DNA of 64,000 nucleotides, taken from contig NZ_CP051774.1 in NCBI RefSeq assembly GCF_012913485.1, positions 3,782,001 through 3,846,000 on the forward strand, written 5' to 3'. Shown in pieces: positions 55,785 to 64,000 of this stretch (its first letter is position 1; every line of letters starts with the position of its first letter). The position numbers and the translations under genes are program-made. Source of the stretch: Luteolibacter luteus (GTDB taxonomy: Bacteria; Verrucomicrobiota; Verrucomicrobiia; Verrucomicrobiales; Akkermansiaceae). The notes below the pieces were generated by a model, which did not search any database, had not been told where the DNA came from, and was given only the letters and a program-made list of their open reading frames with translations.

Positions 55785-57533
55785 TCAGGCTCCGGGAAGC
55801 GTGAGCGTGAAACAAGCGCCCCTCTCGCTATTCTCCAAGCGGAGGTCCCCGCCTCCGGCCTTGGCCAGGCGCCGCGACAGGGAAAGCCCCAGCCCTACGC
55901 CGGGACGGCTCTCTGCCGCCGCCGCTGCGGATTTGTGAAAAGCTCGGAAAATCCGCTTCCTGTCGGAGCGTGCCACGCCATTGCCATGATCGCGGACGCA
56001 GACCTTCACCCCTTGGCCATGGGGTTCGACCTCTAGCGCCACCTCATTAGGCTCCGATCCCGCCGCATACTTTGAAGCGTTGTCGATGAGATTGAAGAGC
56101 ACGTGCTCTACCGCCGCCGGATCCGCCTGCACGGTGGCATTCCAAGCCGGATCGTCGATGTCGGCGACCAGCTTGAGATTTGCTTCACTCAGTCGACCTT
56201 GGAAACGTTCGAGCATCGGGGCGACCATCTCTCCCAGCACGTGCCTGCCCGAGCTGGCGCGTGCGCTACCACGTTCGATGCGGGAGAAAGCGAGGACGTT
56301 CTCCACCAGGTGAGAGAGGCGTTCTGCTTCGCGGCGCAGTGTGAGGAAATACTCGCCACGCTTCTCTTCCTTGATCGCCCCGCTCTCCAGCATGCCCGAG
56401 TATAGCTGAAAGGTGGTCAGTGGCGTGCGGAGCTCATGCGTCACTGCCGAGACGAAAGATGCCCGCCGTTCACTTAGGCGCATCAATCCGATCACCAGCA
56501 GCCATGCGGCGAGGATGGCAAGCACCGCCGCCCCCCAACCCGCGGCCAAGGTCAACTGGATCCCGCGGGGCAGCGGCTCGGTCGCTGCCTCACCATTTCC
56601 CGGAGAGATCTTCCACGGGAATGATGCCAGCGCGAGGCCATCTCCCGCGTCCGAAGGCAGGGCGGGAATCAAGCGGGCCGTCGGAAAAAGGTCGGCCACT
56701 TCCCGGAGCAACATCGCCTTGAAGGCTCCTTCATCGAGCCACGAACCTTGGATCGAACGCATCGTGCTGCCATTGCTTTTCGTCCACTGCAGATGCCGTA
56801 GAAGGAAGAGTTCGCTCCCGAACTGCGCAGGACGTGGCAGGCCGCCTCGCAGAAGAGTCCAACCTCCGATACTGCTGCCCGCTGCATTTGGCACGACCGA
56901 GCCATCCTCGGGCAAGCTCGTCCCGTTGCTGAGATTGACGGCTCGGTTCGTCGTCGAGTTGAAGAACTCCTGCCCTTTGTCCACGGCACCGCGCACCGCG
57001 CGAGATCGTCCGGCAAATTCCTTGGTGTTCGCCAGCTTCTGGTACTCGTTGCTCTGGCGGGTGGTTTGTACTTCTTCCTGCTTGAGCGGTTCCTCGGACT
57101 TCGGAGGGGGCACCACCGACCAGCTTGAGGGGATTTCCGGCATGCCCGCGCACAGGGCGGAGAAGGCCTTCTGCTCAGGTGGCAAGCCGAGCGCCTCGCG
57201 GAGTGTTCCCGTCTTGTCGGGGTTGTCTGCGATGAATTCGCCGTCTTCCCGTGCGTCGAAGCGCAATTTCACTTCTGCCTTCGGAGCTTCCTTTAGCACG
57301 AGATCAGGCAGGGGGCGCTGGGCCTCGTCCGCGATCCATGCCGCCGCAGCAGAGTCGACCCGCCATAATGCGAGACGGATACGCTCTTGCTCGTCCGCCT
57401 TCGCTTCCATGCGGGCACGCTCGCGCTGCGTGTCGACCACGCCACGGGTGAGCGCCGCCATCGCGCCGAGGATGAGCACGGCGCAGAGCGCCAGAAGAGC
57501 GTGGGCCAGGCAGTTGGATTTTCCGCGCCTCAT
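55785..57533 (-). CDS. Sensor histidine kinase with large extracytoplasmic domain
   Basis: 582 residues from ATG 57533 (MRRGKSNCLAHAL); this start overlaps the regulator stop by four bases (57530-57533), which the longer frame does not. TM1 spans about 10-30, and a sensor of nearly 300 residues with an unusual Ser/Thr/Asn-rich stretch (SNGTSLPEDGSVVPNAAGSS) precedes TM2 (about 326-350). The H-box VTHELRTPLTT has His366. The ATPase core has NLIDNASKYAAG (N), RDHGNGVA (G1) and GVGLGLSLSRR (G2). It pairs with the preceding regulator. Confidence 0.88.
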   Translation of the reverse strand: MRRGKSNCLAHALLALCAVLILGAMAALTRGVVDTQRERARMEAKADEQERIRLALWRVDSAAAAWIADEAQRPLPDLVLKEAPKAEVKLRFDAREDGEFIADNPDKTGTLREALGLPPEQKAFSALCAGMPEIPSSWSVVPPPKSEEPLKQEEVQTTRQSNEYQKLANTKEFAGRSRAVRGAVDKGQEFFNSTTNRAVNLSNGTSLPEDGSVVPNAAGSSIGGWTLLRGGLPRPAQFGSELFLLRHLQWTKSNGSTMRSIQGSWLDEGAFKAMLLREVADLFPTARLIPALPSDAGDGLALASFPWKISPGNGEAATEPLPRGIQLTLAAGWGAAVLAILAAWLLVIGLMRLSERRASFVSAVTHELRTPLTTFQLYSGMLESGAIKEEKRGEYFLTLRREAERLSHLVENVLAFSRIERGSARASSGRHVLGEMVAPMLERFQGRLSEANLKLVADIDDPAWNATVQADPAAVEHVLFNLIDNASKYAAGSEPNEVALEVEPHGQGVKVCVRDHGNGVARSDRKRIFRAFHKSAAAAAESRPGVGLGLSLSRRLAKAGGGDLRLENSERGACFTLTLPGA

Positions 57534-58222
57534 GTTCCGCTGTGAAATCTCCATCCTCTTCCCCGGACCGTCACGAGCATTTCCTGATCGCGGTCGCGGA
57601 GCTTTGTCCGCAGGTGCATGATATGCATGTCGAGCGTCCGGGTCTCCGTGCGGGAGGGATCGAGTCCCCATACATGCCGGAGAATCTCATCCCGTGATAC
57701 CACGCGTCCGGCGGCGTCCAGCAGGTAGCGGAGCAGGCCGATCTCGCGTTCAGAAAGTAGATTGTCCGAGCCATCGTCGAAGTCGACCTTCCCGGAAATC
57801 AGATCCACCTTCCCGCCGCGCAGTTGCCGCTCCTCGGCGGGGGCGGTCCGTTCGCAGGTGCGCCGCAGGACTGCTTCCACCCGAGCCAACAGCTCGCGAA
57901 CGCTGAAAGGCTTCATCACGTAATCGTCTGCTCCCAAGCTCAAGCCCCGGACACGGTCGTTTTCTTCTCCGCGGGCGGAAAGGATGATCACCGCTTGCCC
58001 CGGACGCTGCTTCTTTAGTTCCGTGAGAATGGAGAAGCCATCGCGTCCCGGGAGCACCAGGTCCAATAGCAGCAGCCGGTAGTTCGCCCGCAGCGCGAGG
58101 TCCAGGCCGTTCATCCCGTCGCCCGCTTCCAAAGTACGGTAACCGCCGTACTCCAACGCGTCCACCACCCCCCGCCGGATGGCGGAGTCGTCTTCGATCA
58201 CGAGGATGGTTTGTTCGGGCAT
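57530..58222 (-). CDS. OmpR-family response regulator
   Basis: 230 residues from ATG 58222 (MPEQTILVIEDDSAIRR). The acidic pocket EDD is at 10-12 and Asp54 lies in LLLLDLVLPGRDGFSIL. The signalling residues include ILSARGEENDRVRGLSLGADDYVMKPFSVRELLARV. The winged-helix output includes TETRTLDMHIMHLRTKLRDRDQEMLVTVRGRGWRF. It precedes its kinase with a four-base overlap. A 46-residue membrane peptide gene ends 34 bases upstream on the same strand. Confidence 0.88.
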   Translation of the reverse strand: MPEQTILVIEDDSAIRRGVVDALEYGGYRTLEAGDGMNGLDLALRANYRLLLLDLVLPGRDGFSILTELKKQRPGQAVIILSARGEENDRVRGLSLGADDYVMKPFSVRELLARVEAVLRRTCERTAPAEERQLRGGKVDLISGKVDFDDGSDNLLSEREIGLLRYLLDAAGRVVSRDEILRHVWGLDPSRTETRTLDMHIMHLRTKLRDRDQEMLVTVRGRGWRFHSGT

Positions 58223-58256
58223 GGAATGAACGGTATAAGAATAAGCGGAAGCGCCG

Positions 58257-58397
58257 TCAGGGGGCAAGCAGGTCCTCAGGCTCCGCTTTTTCCAGACTGG
58301 TCCAGCGGGAGAACCCCTCCACCCATCCGCCGGCAAGAACCCCCGCCGCCATCAGAGCGAGGCCGATGACAACGAGGATGGTGGAGGCAAGCTTCAT
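58257..58397 (-). CDS. 46-residue single-TM peptide upstream of a two-component pair
   Basis: ATG 58397 preceded by an AAGGGA Shine-Dalgarno opens a 47-codon frame. The peptide starts MKLASTILVVIGLALMAAGV, a TM helix or uncleaved signal. LAGGWVEGFSRWTSLEKAEPEDL follows as a short acidic periplasmic tail. It lies 34 bases before the response regulator and 73 bases after the VWA gene, all minus strand, so a single transcript VWA - peptide - regulator - kinase is plausible. It is too short for ordinary gene callers. Small membrane proteins often tune sensor kinases, which is an inference here. Confidence 0.6.
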   Translation of the reverse strand: MKLASTILVVIGLALMAAGVLAGGWVEGFSRWTSLEKAEPEDLLAP

Positions 58398-58470
58398 GAC
58401 GGTGGTCCCTTCTTAGCCCCGGAAACAGGCTGGCGTTTGTAAAACGTTGGTAAAATTCGCGGACGGGGAC

Positions 58471-59634
58471 TCAAGGGGTCTGGAAGGAATAGCCCCGCAC
58501 AGCGGCTTGGTTCCGGGCCGTATCCACGATCGCCTGATCCAGCGTGACGACGCCGGTGGCAGCGGCTTGTCGCTTCATTTCCTCCACCACGAAGGCTTCC
58601 CGCTGGTGGGTCAGTTCCTGGATCTTCTTTTGCAGCCCGGCTCGCTCCGCGGTCATCTTCGCAAGATGGGCTTCGCGTTCCGCGGGGCTCATCGCTTTCA
58701 TCGCGTCCGGAAGTTGGTCCGCCGGCACATCCTCCAGCTTCATCCTGCCATCCTTGCACGCGTCTACCAAGTCCCAGCTTCCATTGTAGTAATTGCTGCT
58801 CGCCTTGGTTGCTGCCCGTCCGACGGCGGCGCCTTGGCGCGCATTCGCAGTGGCATCCCGATCCGCCTCGACCTGCTTGGCCATCCCCTCCCGGCAGAGC
58901 GCCCCATAGCCGAGATAGGTTTTGTTGATCTCGATGCTCAGGGAGGAAATCTCCTTATCCTGCGGGGCGTCCACGTGGGCCACCGCCTTGTCCTGATCGA
59001 TGATGAGATATTTCCCCTCTGCCAAGGCGGCACCATCGTGCCAAGCGCCGGCAATACCGGCTTCGCGACTGCCGCAATGAATCGTGTTCACCACGATGCC
59101 CTTTGACATCGCATCGCGGCAGGCTTGCCGCGCGTCCACCGGGCCTTGGAGGAAGGGCTCGTTGCCGGCGATGAAGATCGCCTTGTAGGTTTTGGGGGAA
59201 GAGTCCCACGAAAGGTCTGCCAGTGCGCGCTGGATAACAGCGCCGCAATACTCGTCGCCGCCGTTGGTGCGGAAGGCGAAGAGCTCCTTGCTCACTTCAT
59301 CGAGATCGCGTGTCAGTGGTTCGACGAGGCGGATCCAGTTGTTGGCGATGTTCAGGCCATTATTGCCGTATTCATAGAGGGCGACCTCCACAAAGGGCGT
59401 TTGACCGTCGCGCTTTGCTTCCGCAAATGTATTCACGACTTTCCAGAGCTGCGTCTTCGCTTGGTCGATGAGCCCGTCCATGCTGTTCGAGGTGTCAAGC
59501 AGCAGCGCGATCTGGACCTTGTTCTGAGGCTTGTCGTTGGGCAGGGGTGAATCCTGGGGTTCCTTGGCCAAGGCGGCAGGCATGAGCAGGGAGGCGACGA
59601 GGAACGAAGAGAGAAAAGGAATGTTCGTTTTCAT
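58471..59634 (-). CDS. Secreted VWA-domain protein
   Basis: 387 residues with signal peptide MKTNIPFLSSFLVASLLMPAALA. The VWA domain starts with IALLLDTSNSMDGL, whose MIDAS motif DTSNS is at 47-51. Later metal-site and strand blocks (VALYEYGNNGL, ELFAFRTNGGDEYCG, AIFIAGNEPF) follow. The C-terminal third is helical and coiled-coil-like (AEREAHLAKMTAERAGLQKKIQELTHQREAF). Such proteins mediate metal-dependent protein contacts in the periplasm or at the surface. It may be the first gene of the transcript running into the small peptide and two-component genes. Confidence 0.75.
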   Translation of the reverse strand: MKTNIPFLSSFLVASLLMPAALAKEPQDSPLPNDKPQNKVQIALLLDTSNSMDGLIDQAKTQLWKVVNTFAEAKRDGQTPFVEVALYEYGNNGLNIANNWIRLVEPLTRDLDEVSKELFAFRTNGGDEYCGAVIQRALADLSWDSSPKTYKAIFIAGNEPFLQGPVDARQACRDAMSKGIVVNTIHCGSREAGIAGAWHDGAALAEGKYLIIDQDKAVAHVDAPQDKEISSLSIEINKTYLGYGALCREGMAKQVEADRDATANARQGAAVGRAATKASSNYYNGSWDLVDACKDGRMKLEDVPADQLPDAMKAMSPAEREAHLAKMTAERAGLQKKIQELTHQREAFVVEEMKRQAAATGVVTLDQAIVDTARNQAAVRGYSFQTP

Positions 59635-59741
59635 GACATCCCTTCAGTAGCCCGGCGCCGCAGCCCTGTCCGTCAAGGCCACGTAAATTGAGCGGGAGAT
59701 TTCCCTTTGCGCCGGGGCGGGGGATGGCGCACAGCTAGCGC

Positions 59742-61037
59742 GTGTCCTCCGTCCTCCGCCGCACCGGTGCCTTCGCCTATCGTAACCCGCGGCTCTATGT
59801 GTATTTCACGGTGCTCTACAATGCCCGTGCCTACTATCCGGTGCTGGCGATTTTCTTTACAGACCTCGGTCTGACCTTGGATCGCTTCGTGTTCCTGAAC
59901 CTGATGTGGGCGCTGGCGATCTTTCTCTTGGAAGTGCCATCGGGAGCGCTGGCGGATACGCTCGGCCGGAAGAAGCTGCTCGTCTTCTCCTCCCTGATCA
60001 TGGTGGTGGAGATGGCGATCCTCTTGCTCGCCCCGAAGGATGGCGGGAATCTTCTCTTCGCGCTTTGCATCCTCAACCGCTTGCTCTCGGGCACTTCCGA
60101 GGCGGCGGCGAGTGGCGCGGACGAATCGATCGCCTACGATGCCCTGCCGGAAGAAGGACGCGCCCAAGCATGGGATGATGTCCTCTCTGCGGCGATGAAA
60201 TGGCGGTCCGCGGGCTTCTTCATCACGATGGCTCTCGGCGGTCTGCTCTACGACTTCACATGGGCCCAGAAGCTCGGAGTGAGCGTTCCCGTGGAAATAT
60301 CACACCGCTTGCCGATCGCGGTGGTCCTCGTTCAGGCGATTGCCTGTGTGGCGATCACCCTGCGCCTTGAAGAAACACCCCATGCCTCCGGAGAAGCGAA
60401 GGCGCGCTGTGCCTCCGCTTTCCGTCTCACTCTGCGCACCGCGAAGAAGGCCTTCACGACCCGCAGCATTGCCATGGTGATTGTAGGCGGGCTGCTCATC
60501 GATTCCGTAGCCCGGAACTTCGCCACCATGACCAGCGAATACTACCGGCTCATCCATTATCCGGAGTGGTCCTTCGGCTTGATCGGTGCCGTGGGAGGCT
60601 TCGTAGGGTTCTTCGTCCCTGCGATCGCCCGCTGGCTGAACGCGCGGTTCTCCGCGCTGGGTGTTCTCGGGATCTCCGCAGTGCTGGCGATTGCCTGCCT
60701 GTCGCTCATCGCTCCCGCTTGGCCTTGGGTGGGCCTGCTGCCGGTGATGCTGCTCATGACCCTGCTCGGTCTGGTCGGCTTCACGGTGGGCCGGCACCTG
60801 CATGCTTCGGCGGAATCTTCCGAGCGCGCCACCATGCTGAGCGTCCGTGGCCTTGCCTTCAATTTGGGCTACGGCACCTTTTCGCTCGGCTTTTCCCTGC
60901 TGCTCGCCCGCATGCGCGAGACGGTGGGAGACGACGCCTTCCGCTCTGCGTTGCTCTGGCAACTGCCGGTCGTAGCGGCGCTGATCGCCGGTTTCTTTCT
61001 CTGGGCCTGGTCAGGAAAGGGGAGGCGATCCGTCTGA
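59742..61037 (+). CDS. MFS transporter
   Basis: 431 residues from GTG 59742. Twelve TM helices are suggested by the hydrophobicity pattern. Family hallmarks are LGRKKLLVFSSLIMVVEMAILL with the loop 2-3 motif ADTLGRKK after GALADTLGR, and a central cytoplasmic loop near 200-215. It resembles drug or unknown-metabolite exporters. It is monocistronic, divergent from the VWA gene. The substrate is unknown. Confidence 0.82.
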   Translation: MSSVLRRTGAFAYRNPRLYVYFTVLYNARAYYPVLAIFFTDLGLTLDRFVFLNLMWALAIFLLEVPSGALADTLGRKKLLVFSSLIMVVEMAILLLAPKDGGNLLFALCILNRLLSGTSEAAASGADESIAYDALPEEGRAQAWDDVLSAAMKWRSAGFFITMALGGLLYDFTWAQKLGVSVPVEISHRLPIAVVLVQAIACVAITLRLEETPHASGEAKARCASAFRLTLRTAKKAFTTRSIAMVIVGGLLIDSVARNFATMTSEYYRLIHYPEWSFGLIGAVGGFVGFFVPAIARWLNARFSALGVLGISAVLAIACLSLIAPAWPWVGLLPVMLLMTLLGLVGFTVGRHLHASAESSERATMLSVRGLAFNLGYGTFSLGFSLLLARMRETVGDDAFRSALLWQLPVVAALIAGFFLWAWSGKGRRSV

Positions 61038-61105
61038 TCCGCCACGATCAAAGGGTGGCTTTTTCGTGAAAGCTTGGCGAAGGTGCTACTGTGCTCCTTC
61101 CCGTC

Positions 61106-63448
61106 ATGAAAATGCGCATCCTTACGGCCTTTCTCCTTTCTGCCGGCCCGCTGCTCGCCGCTTTTCCCGCCCTCCAGCTCAAGCCAGTCGCTGTCGGGCA
61201 GTTCTTTTCACCGACCACCGTCGCCCACGCGGGTGATGGCTCGGGCCGTCTTTTCATCACCGATCAACGGGGCAAGATTCACGTGCTTCAGGATGGAGTG
61301 GTGCTGCCGGTTCCCTTTCTTGATCTCTCCGCAAGGCTGGTGCCCGAGCTGAGTTTCGATGAACGCGGGCTGCTCGGCCTCGCCTTTCATCCGGACTACG
61401 AGGTGGAGGGCGCGGCGGGTAAGGGAAAGTTCTACGTCTTTTACAGCGCTCCGGCGATAGATACGGTTCCCGCGCCGATCAACTGCCGCAGCGTCATCGC
61501 CGAGTACCGGGTTTCCGCCGCGAATCCCAATGTCGCCGATCCGACCAGTGAGCGAGTGCTGCTGACTTTCAACAAACCGCAGTTCAACCACAACGGCGGG
61601 CAGCTCGCCTTCGGCCCTTCGGATAAGATGCTCTACATCGCCACCGGGGATGGCGGCGGCTCCAATGACAACCAGGCAGGTCACACTGGCAATGGAACGG
61701 CGGCCGTGCTGGGAAACTCACAAGACCTCACCAAGCTTCTTGGCAAGGTCTTGCGCATCGATCCCCTCGGTACCAACGGCCCCGGAGGCCAGTATGGTAT
61801 TCCTTCCGACAATCCCTTCGTCCTTTCCGATGTCCCGTCGCTTGATGAGCGAAAGGAGATCTACGCGTATGGCCTGCGGAACCCGTGGCGCTTCTCCTTT
61901 GATCGGGGTGGCGATCATCGGCTCTTCCTCGCGGACGTCGGGCAGGCGAACTTCGAAGAGATCAATTTGATCGTGCCTGGCGGGAACTACGGTTGGCGTC
62001 GCTTTGAAGGCTTCGCGGACGTGTTTCCGACCACTCCGTCTACCGGTCCCCATATCGAACCGATCGCAGCGTACGCCCACCCGTCTACCGCGGATCCCGG
62101 CGGCCTCCTAAAGATCGGATTGAGCGTTACCGGTGGATACGTTTATCGCGGAAGCGAAATCCCTGCGCTTCAGGGCAAATATGTCTTCGGCGATTGGTCG
62201 ACGTCCTTCAGCGTTCCGGGAGGCACCTTGCTTGGTTTGGAAGAAACCGCTCCGGGATCATTTGCGCTTTCGAAGTTGGATGTAACCGGTGGCAATCCGA
62301 TCGGGCGCTTCATTCCCACGTTCGGCGAAGATGAGGCAGGCGAACTCTATGTCGCCACGCGGACGATGGATGGGCCGTCCGAGCCGGAACCCGGCGGTCT
62401 TCCTTCGGGACAACTCTACAAGATCGTGGCCACTGCGACGGAGCAGACGGCGAACCTCGTGGCAGATCGCGACAATGCAATCTTCTCTGATTTCCCGGGA
62501 AACTCCAGTGGAGCCGGTGATCTCTACGCAGGGCAGATCGCCAACAGCCCGGCCTACCGTCGTGCGCTCATCCATTTCAATCTGTCGTCCATCCCTGCGG
62601 GTGCGGATGTCACCTCGGCAGAGGTCACGCTACAGGTGACCAAGGTAGGTCCCAGCACCGGTGGCGATTTCACTTTCGGGCTTCACCGGTTGACCGCGGA
62701 TTGGGGAGAAGGGACGAGCGTGAGCCTCGGCCAAGGAGCACCTGCCGACGAAGGTGAAGCGACTTGGGAAGACGCGAAGTTCAATCAGTTGTCATGGGAC
62801 ACTCCAGGTGGTGACTTCGTCGCCGGAGACTCCGCGAGCAGGGTGGTGAGCAATCTGGGTACCTATACTTGGAGCGCTGCCGGCCTCGCCGCCGATGTGC
62901 AGTCTTGGGTAGACCAACCCGCCTCCAATTTCGGCTGGATTTTGCGGGGGGACGAAACGACGGCTTCTGCGAAAGTTTTCGGTGCCAGGCATACCGCGGC
63001 GCCACCCCGGCTTACGGTGAAGTACTTGCCGGGTTCGGCGCAGACGCACCGCGAAATCTGGGAAAGCCAGTACTACCTGCCGGGCCAATATATCGATCCG
63101 GATGGAGATGCGGATTCCGACCAAATCAAGGAACTGCTTGAGTATGCTTGGGACCTCAATCCGCAGACAGTCCAGAAGCTGGAGGATTACTTCGGTGTGG
63201 AAATCGCCTCGCTTCCGCCTCGGTGGTTTTCCGCCGCGATCCGCGCGCGACCGATCTCGAGTATCATCTGGAAACGTCCGCCGACCTCACGATCTGGACT
63301 CCTGTGGTCAGCTCCGTCGCGGGTAATCCTCCGACTGGTTCCGCTTTCGTTTCCGAGACGACGGATTCCGCCAACACTGCCACGCGACGGGTCACGGCCA
63401 GTGTCCCTATCGACCATCAGGGCGATTCAAAGTTCTTCATCCGCCTGA
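61106..63448 (+). CDS. PQQ-type sugar dehydrogenase with DNRLRE domain; C-terminus out of frame
   Basis: From ATG 61106 (MKMRILTAFLLSAGPLLAA, signal peptide; GTG 61091 and ATG 61112 are alternatives). The first domain is a soluble glucose/sorbosone dehydrogenase beta-propeller: LFITDQRGKIHVL, LGLAFHPDY, NHNGGQLAFGPSDKMLYIATGDGG, IYAYGLRNPWRFSFD, GGNYGWRRFEG. A DNRLRE-type beta domain (about 450-650) follows. Near the C-terminus the frame becomes Arg/Ser/Pro-rich nonsense (after about 63220). The neighbouring frame continues with a plausible sequence to 63465. So the gene has a one-base frameshift, real or a sequencing error. Confidence 0.75.
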   Translation: MKMRILTAFLLSAGPLLAAFPALQLKPVAVGQFFSPTTVAHAGDGSGRLFITDQRGKIHVLQDGVVLPVPFLDLSARLVPELSFDERGLLGLAFHPDYEVEGAAGKGKFYVFYSAPAIDTVPAPINCRSVIAEYRVSAANPNVADPTSERVLLTFNKPQFNHNGGQLAFGPSDKMLYIATGDGGGSNDNQAGHTGNGTAAVLGNSQDLTKLLGKVLRIDPLGTNGPGGQYGIPSDNPFVLSDVPSLDERKEIYAYGLRNPWRFSFDRGGDHRLFLADVGQANFEEINLIVPGGNYGWRRFEGFADVFPTTPSTGPHIEPIAAYAHPSTADPGGLLKIGLSVTGGYVYRGSEIPALQGKYVFGDWSTSFSVPGGTLLGLEETAPGSFALSKLDVTGGNPIGRFIPTFGEDEAGELYVATRTMDGPSEPEPGGLPSGQLYKIVATATEQTANLVADRDNAIFSDFPGNSSGAGDLYAGQIANSPAYRRALIHFNLSSIPAGADVTSAEVTLQVTKVGPSTGGDFTFGLHRLTADWGEGTSVSLGQGAPADEGEATWEDAKFNQLSWDTPGGDFVAGDSASRVVSNLGTYTWSAAGLAADVQSWVDQPASNFGWILRGDETTASAKVFGARHTAAPPRLTVKYLPGSAQTHREIWESQYYLPGQYIDPDGDADSDQIKELLEYAWDLNPQTVQKLEDYFGVEIASLPPRWFSAAIRARPISSIIWKRPPTSRSGLLWSAPSRVILRLVPLSFPRRRIPPTLPRDGSRPVSLSTIRAIQSSSSA

Positions 63449-63465
63449 GCGTGCGCAGACCCTGA
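63223..63465 (+). pseudogene. Displaced C-terminal segment of the sugar dehydrogenase (frameshift product)
   Basis: In the frame one base back from the main gene, 80 codons encode VVFRRDPRATDLEYHLETSADLTIW, SETTDSANTATRRVTASVPI and SKFFIRLSVRRP. This resembles the beta-rich C-terminal segments (LEYxxETSxDLxxW) found at the end of many secreted verrucomicrobial proteins. The stop is at 63463-63465. The shift probably lies at 63218-63224 near GCCTCGGTGG. Restoring one base would make the protein end about 5 residues further than the current stop. Confidence 0.6.
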
Positions 63466-63471
63466 ACAATA

Positions 63472-64000
63472 TCACTTCCTGCCCATCGGTAGGCCACGAA
63501 TGATCAGCCCGGCGAGGATGCCGACTCCGATGACGGCCCAGAAGCCGGGCATCCGGATTACTTCCGCGGGCGGACTCATCCCGAAGATCGCGACGAGGGT
63601 GGCCAAGGGGAAGAAAAACGCAGCGAGTCGGTTCAGCTTCCTGGCCTCGATGGCGGCGTCGTGTGCGAAGCGGGACTGCTCTTCGGTGTTCTCGGCGAGG
63701 GAGAATTCCATTCCTGCCTTCGCATCCTCCGCTACCAGTTCGATCGCGCGCTCGAGTTCCACCGCGCGGTCTCGGAAGTTGATCAGTCGCCGTTCTTCCG
63801 GGCGGGCTTCACGGGCTTGCTGCATCACCGCCTGCATGTTGCGGGTGGCACGCAGGAGTGGTGTTACATGCTTCATCACGTCGAAGTACTGGCGCGGTGT
63901 ATTGGCCAACTCCACCGCTTCGTCCTGCGAGTGGATGTTCTTGTGATAGGTTTCGATGTGCGCATCCAGCGCTGCGAGTCCGCCGCCTTCCGGATAGCTT
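63472..64000 (-). CDS. C-terminal part of a CorA-like membrane protein (start outside window)
   Basis: The frame is open through the right edge, giving about 175 residues here. A long charged helical region (LLRATRNMQAVMQQAREARPEERRLINFRDRAVELERAIELV) is followed by two TM helices (FFFPLATLVAIFGM; FWAVIGVGILAGLIIRGL) and a basic end. This is the CorA layout, but the loop motif reads GMSP instead of the CorA signature GMN. It may be a diverged divalent cation transporter or a relative without that function. Confidence 0.6.
   Translation of the reverse strand, partial: SYPEGGGLAALDAHIETYHKNIHSQDEAVELANTPRQYFDVMKHVTPLLRATRNMQAVMQQAREARPEERRLINFRDRAVELERAIELVAEDAKAGMEFSLAENTEEQSRFAHDAAIEARKLNRLAAFFFPLATLVAIFGMSPPAEVIRMPGFWAVIGVGILAGLIIRGLPMGRK

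Noticed and set aside
56413-57621. 402-codon antisense frame opposite the sensor kinase
   Set aside because: Ser/Arg/Pro-rich product typical of a shadow; the kinase frame has every catalytic box.

Overview
The window is a high-GC bacterial chromosome segment. It contains one complete rRNA operon, and its 16S sequence, together with many verrucomicrobial-style secreted proteins, points to Verrucomicrobiota, most likely a Verrucomicrobiaceae member close to Luteolibacter. That assignment is by recognition, not by an alignment. No CRISPR array, insertion sequence, integrase or phage gene was seen; this looks like core chromosome with lineage-specific genes.

Layout. 1-4.5 kb: end of an unknown gene, GTP-dependent PEP carboxykinase, a secreted C39-like cysteine peptidase and a small helical protein. 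4.5-10.3 kb: a complete cecR-ybhGFSR-type ABC exporter operon behind a palindromic operator that covers its promoter. 10.4-14.8 kb: three paralogous GspG-like pseudopilins around RNase R; two of them have lost the prepilin cleavage motif. 15.2-18.3 kb: an EF-hand secreted protein divergent from a CpxRA-like two-component pair. 18.8-24.5 kb: rRNA operon (16S, tRNA-Ala, tRNA-Ile, 23S, 5S) with promoter, leader hairpin, two boxA-like sites and terminator. 24.8-34 kb: FtsK, ManA, an overlapping cluster (degenerate FGGY kinase, DUF374 acyltransferase, FolD, lipoprotein), a NifU-like scaffold, a 47-residue gene and a GNAT enzyme. 34-46 kb: membrane and secreted proteins of unknown role, an ABCG-type transporter, an A-type Fe-S carrier, a zinc-ribbon coiled-coil protein, a lipoprotein hydrolase and ThiD.

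46-64 kb: two further two-component systems, one coupled to a secretin-like exported protein and one preceded by a VWA protein and a 46-residue membrane peptide. These are followed or separated by a GH-like protein, a second EF-hand protein, an exported 2-hydroxyacid dehydrogenase, an SbmA/YddA-like ABC protein, an MFS transporter, a PQQ-type sugar dehydrogenase with an apparent frameshift, and the end of a CorA-like protein.

Three histidine kinase/response regulator pairs sit next to secreted or membrane proteins that could act as their accessory sensors. Many starts were moved from the longest open frame to an internal start where a signal peptide, a 4-base overlap or a Shine-Dalgarno sequence supported it.
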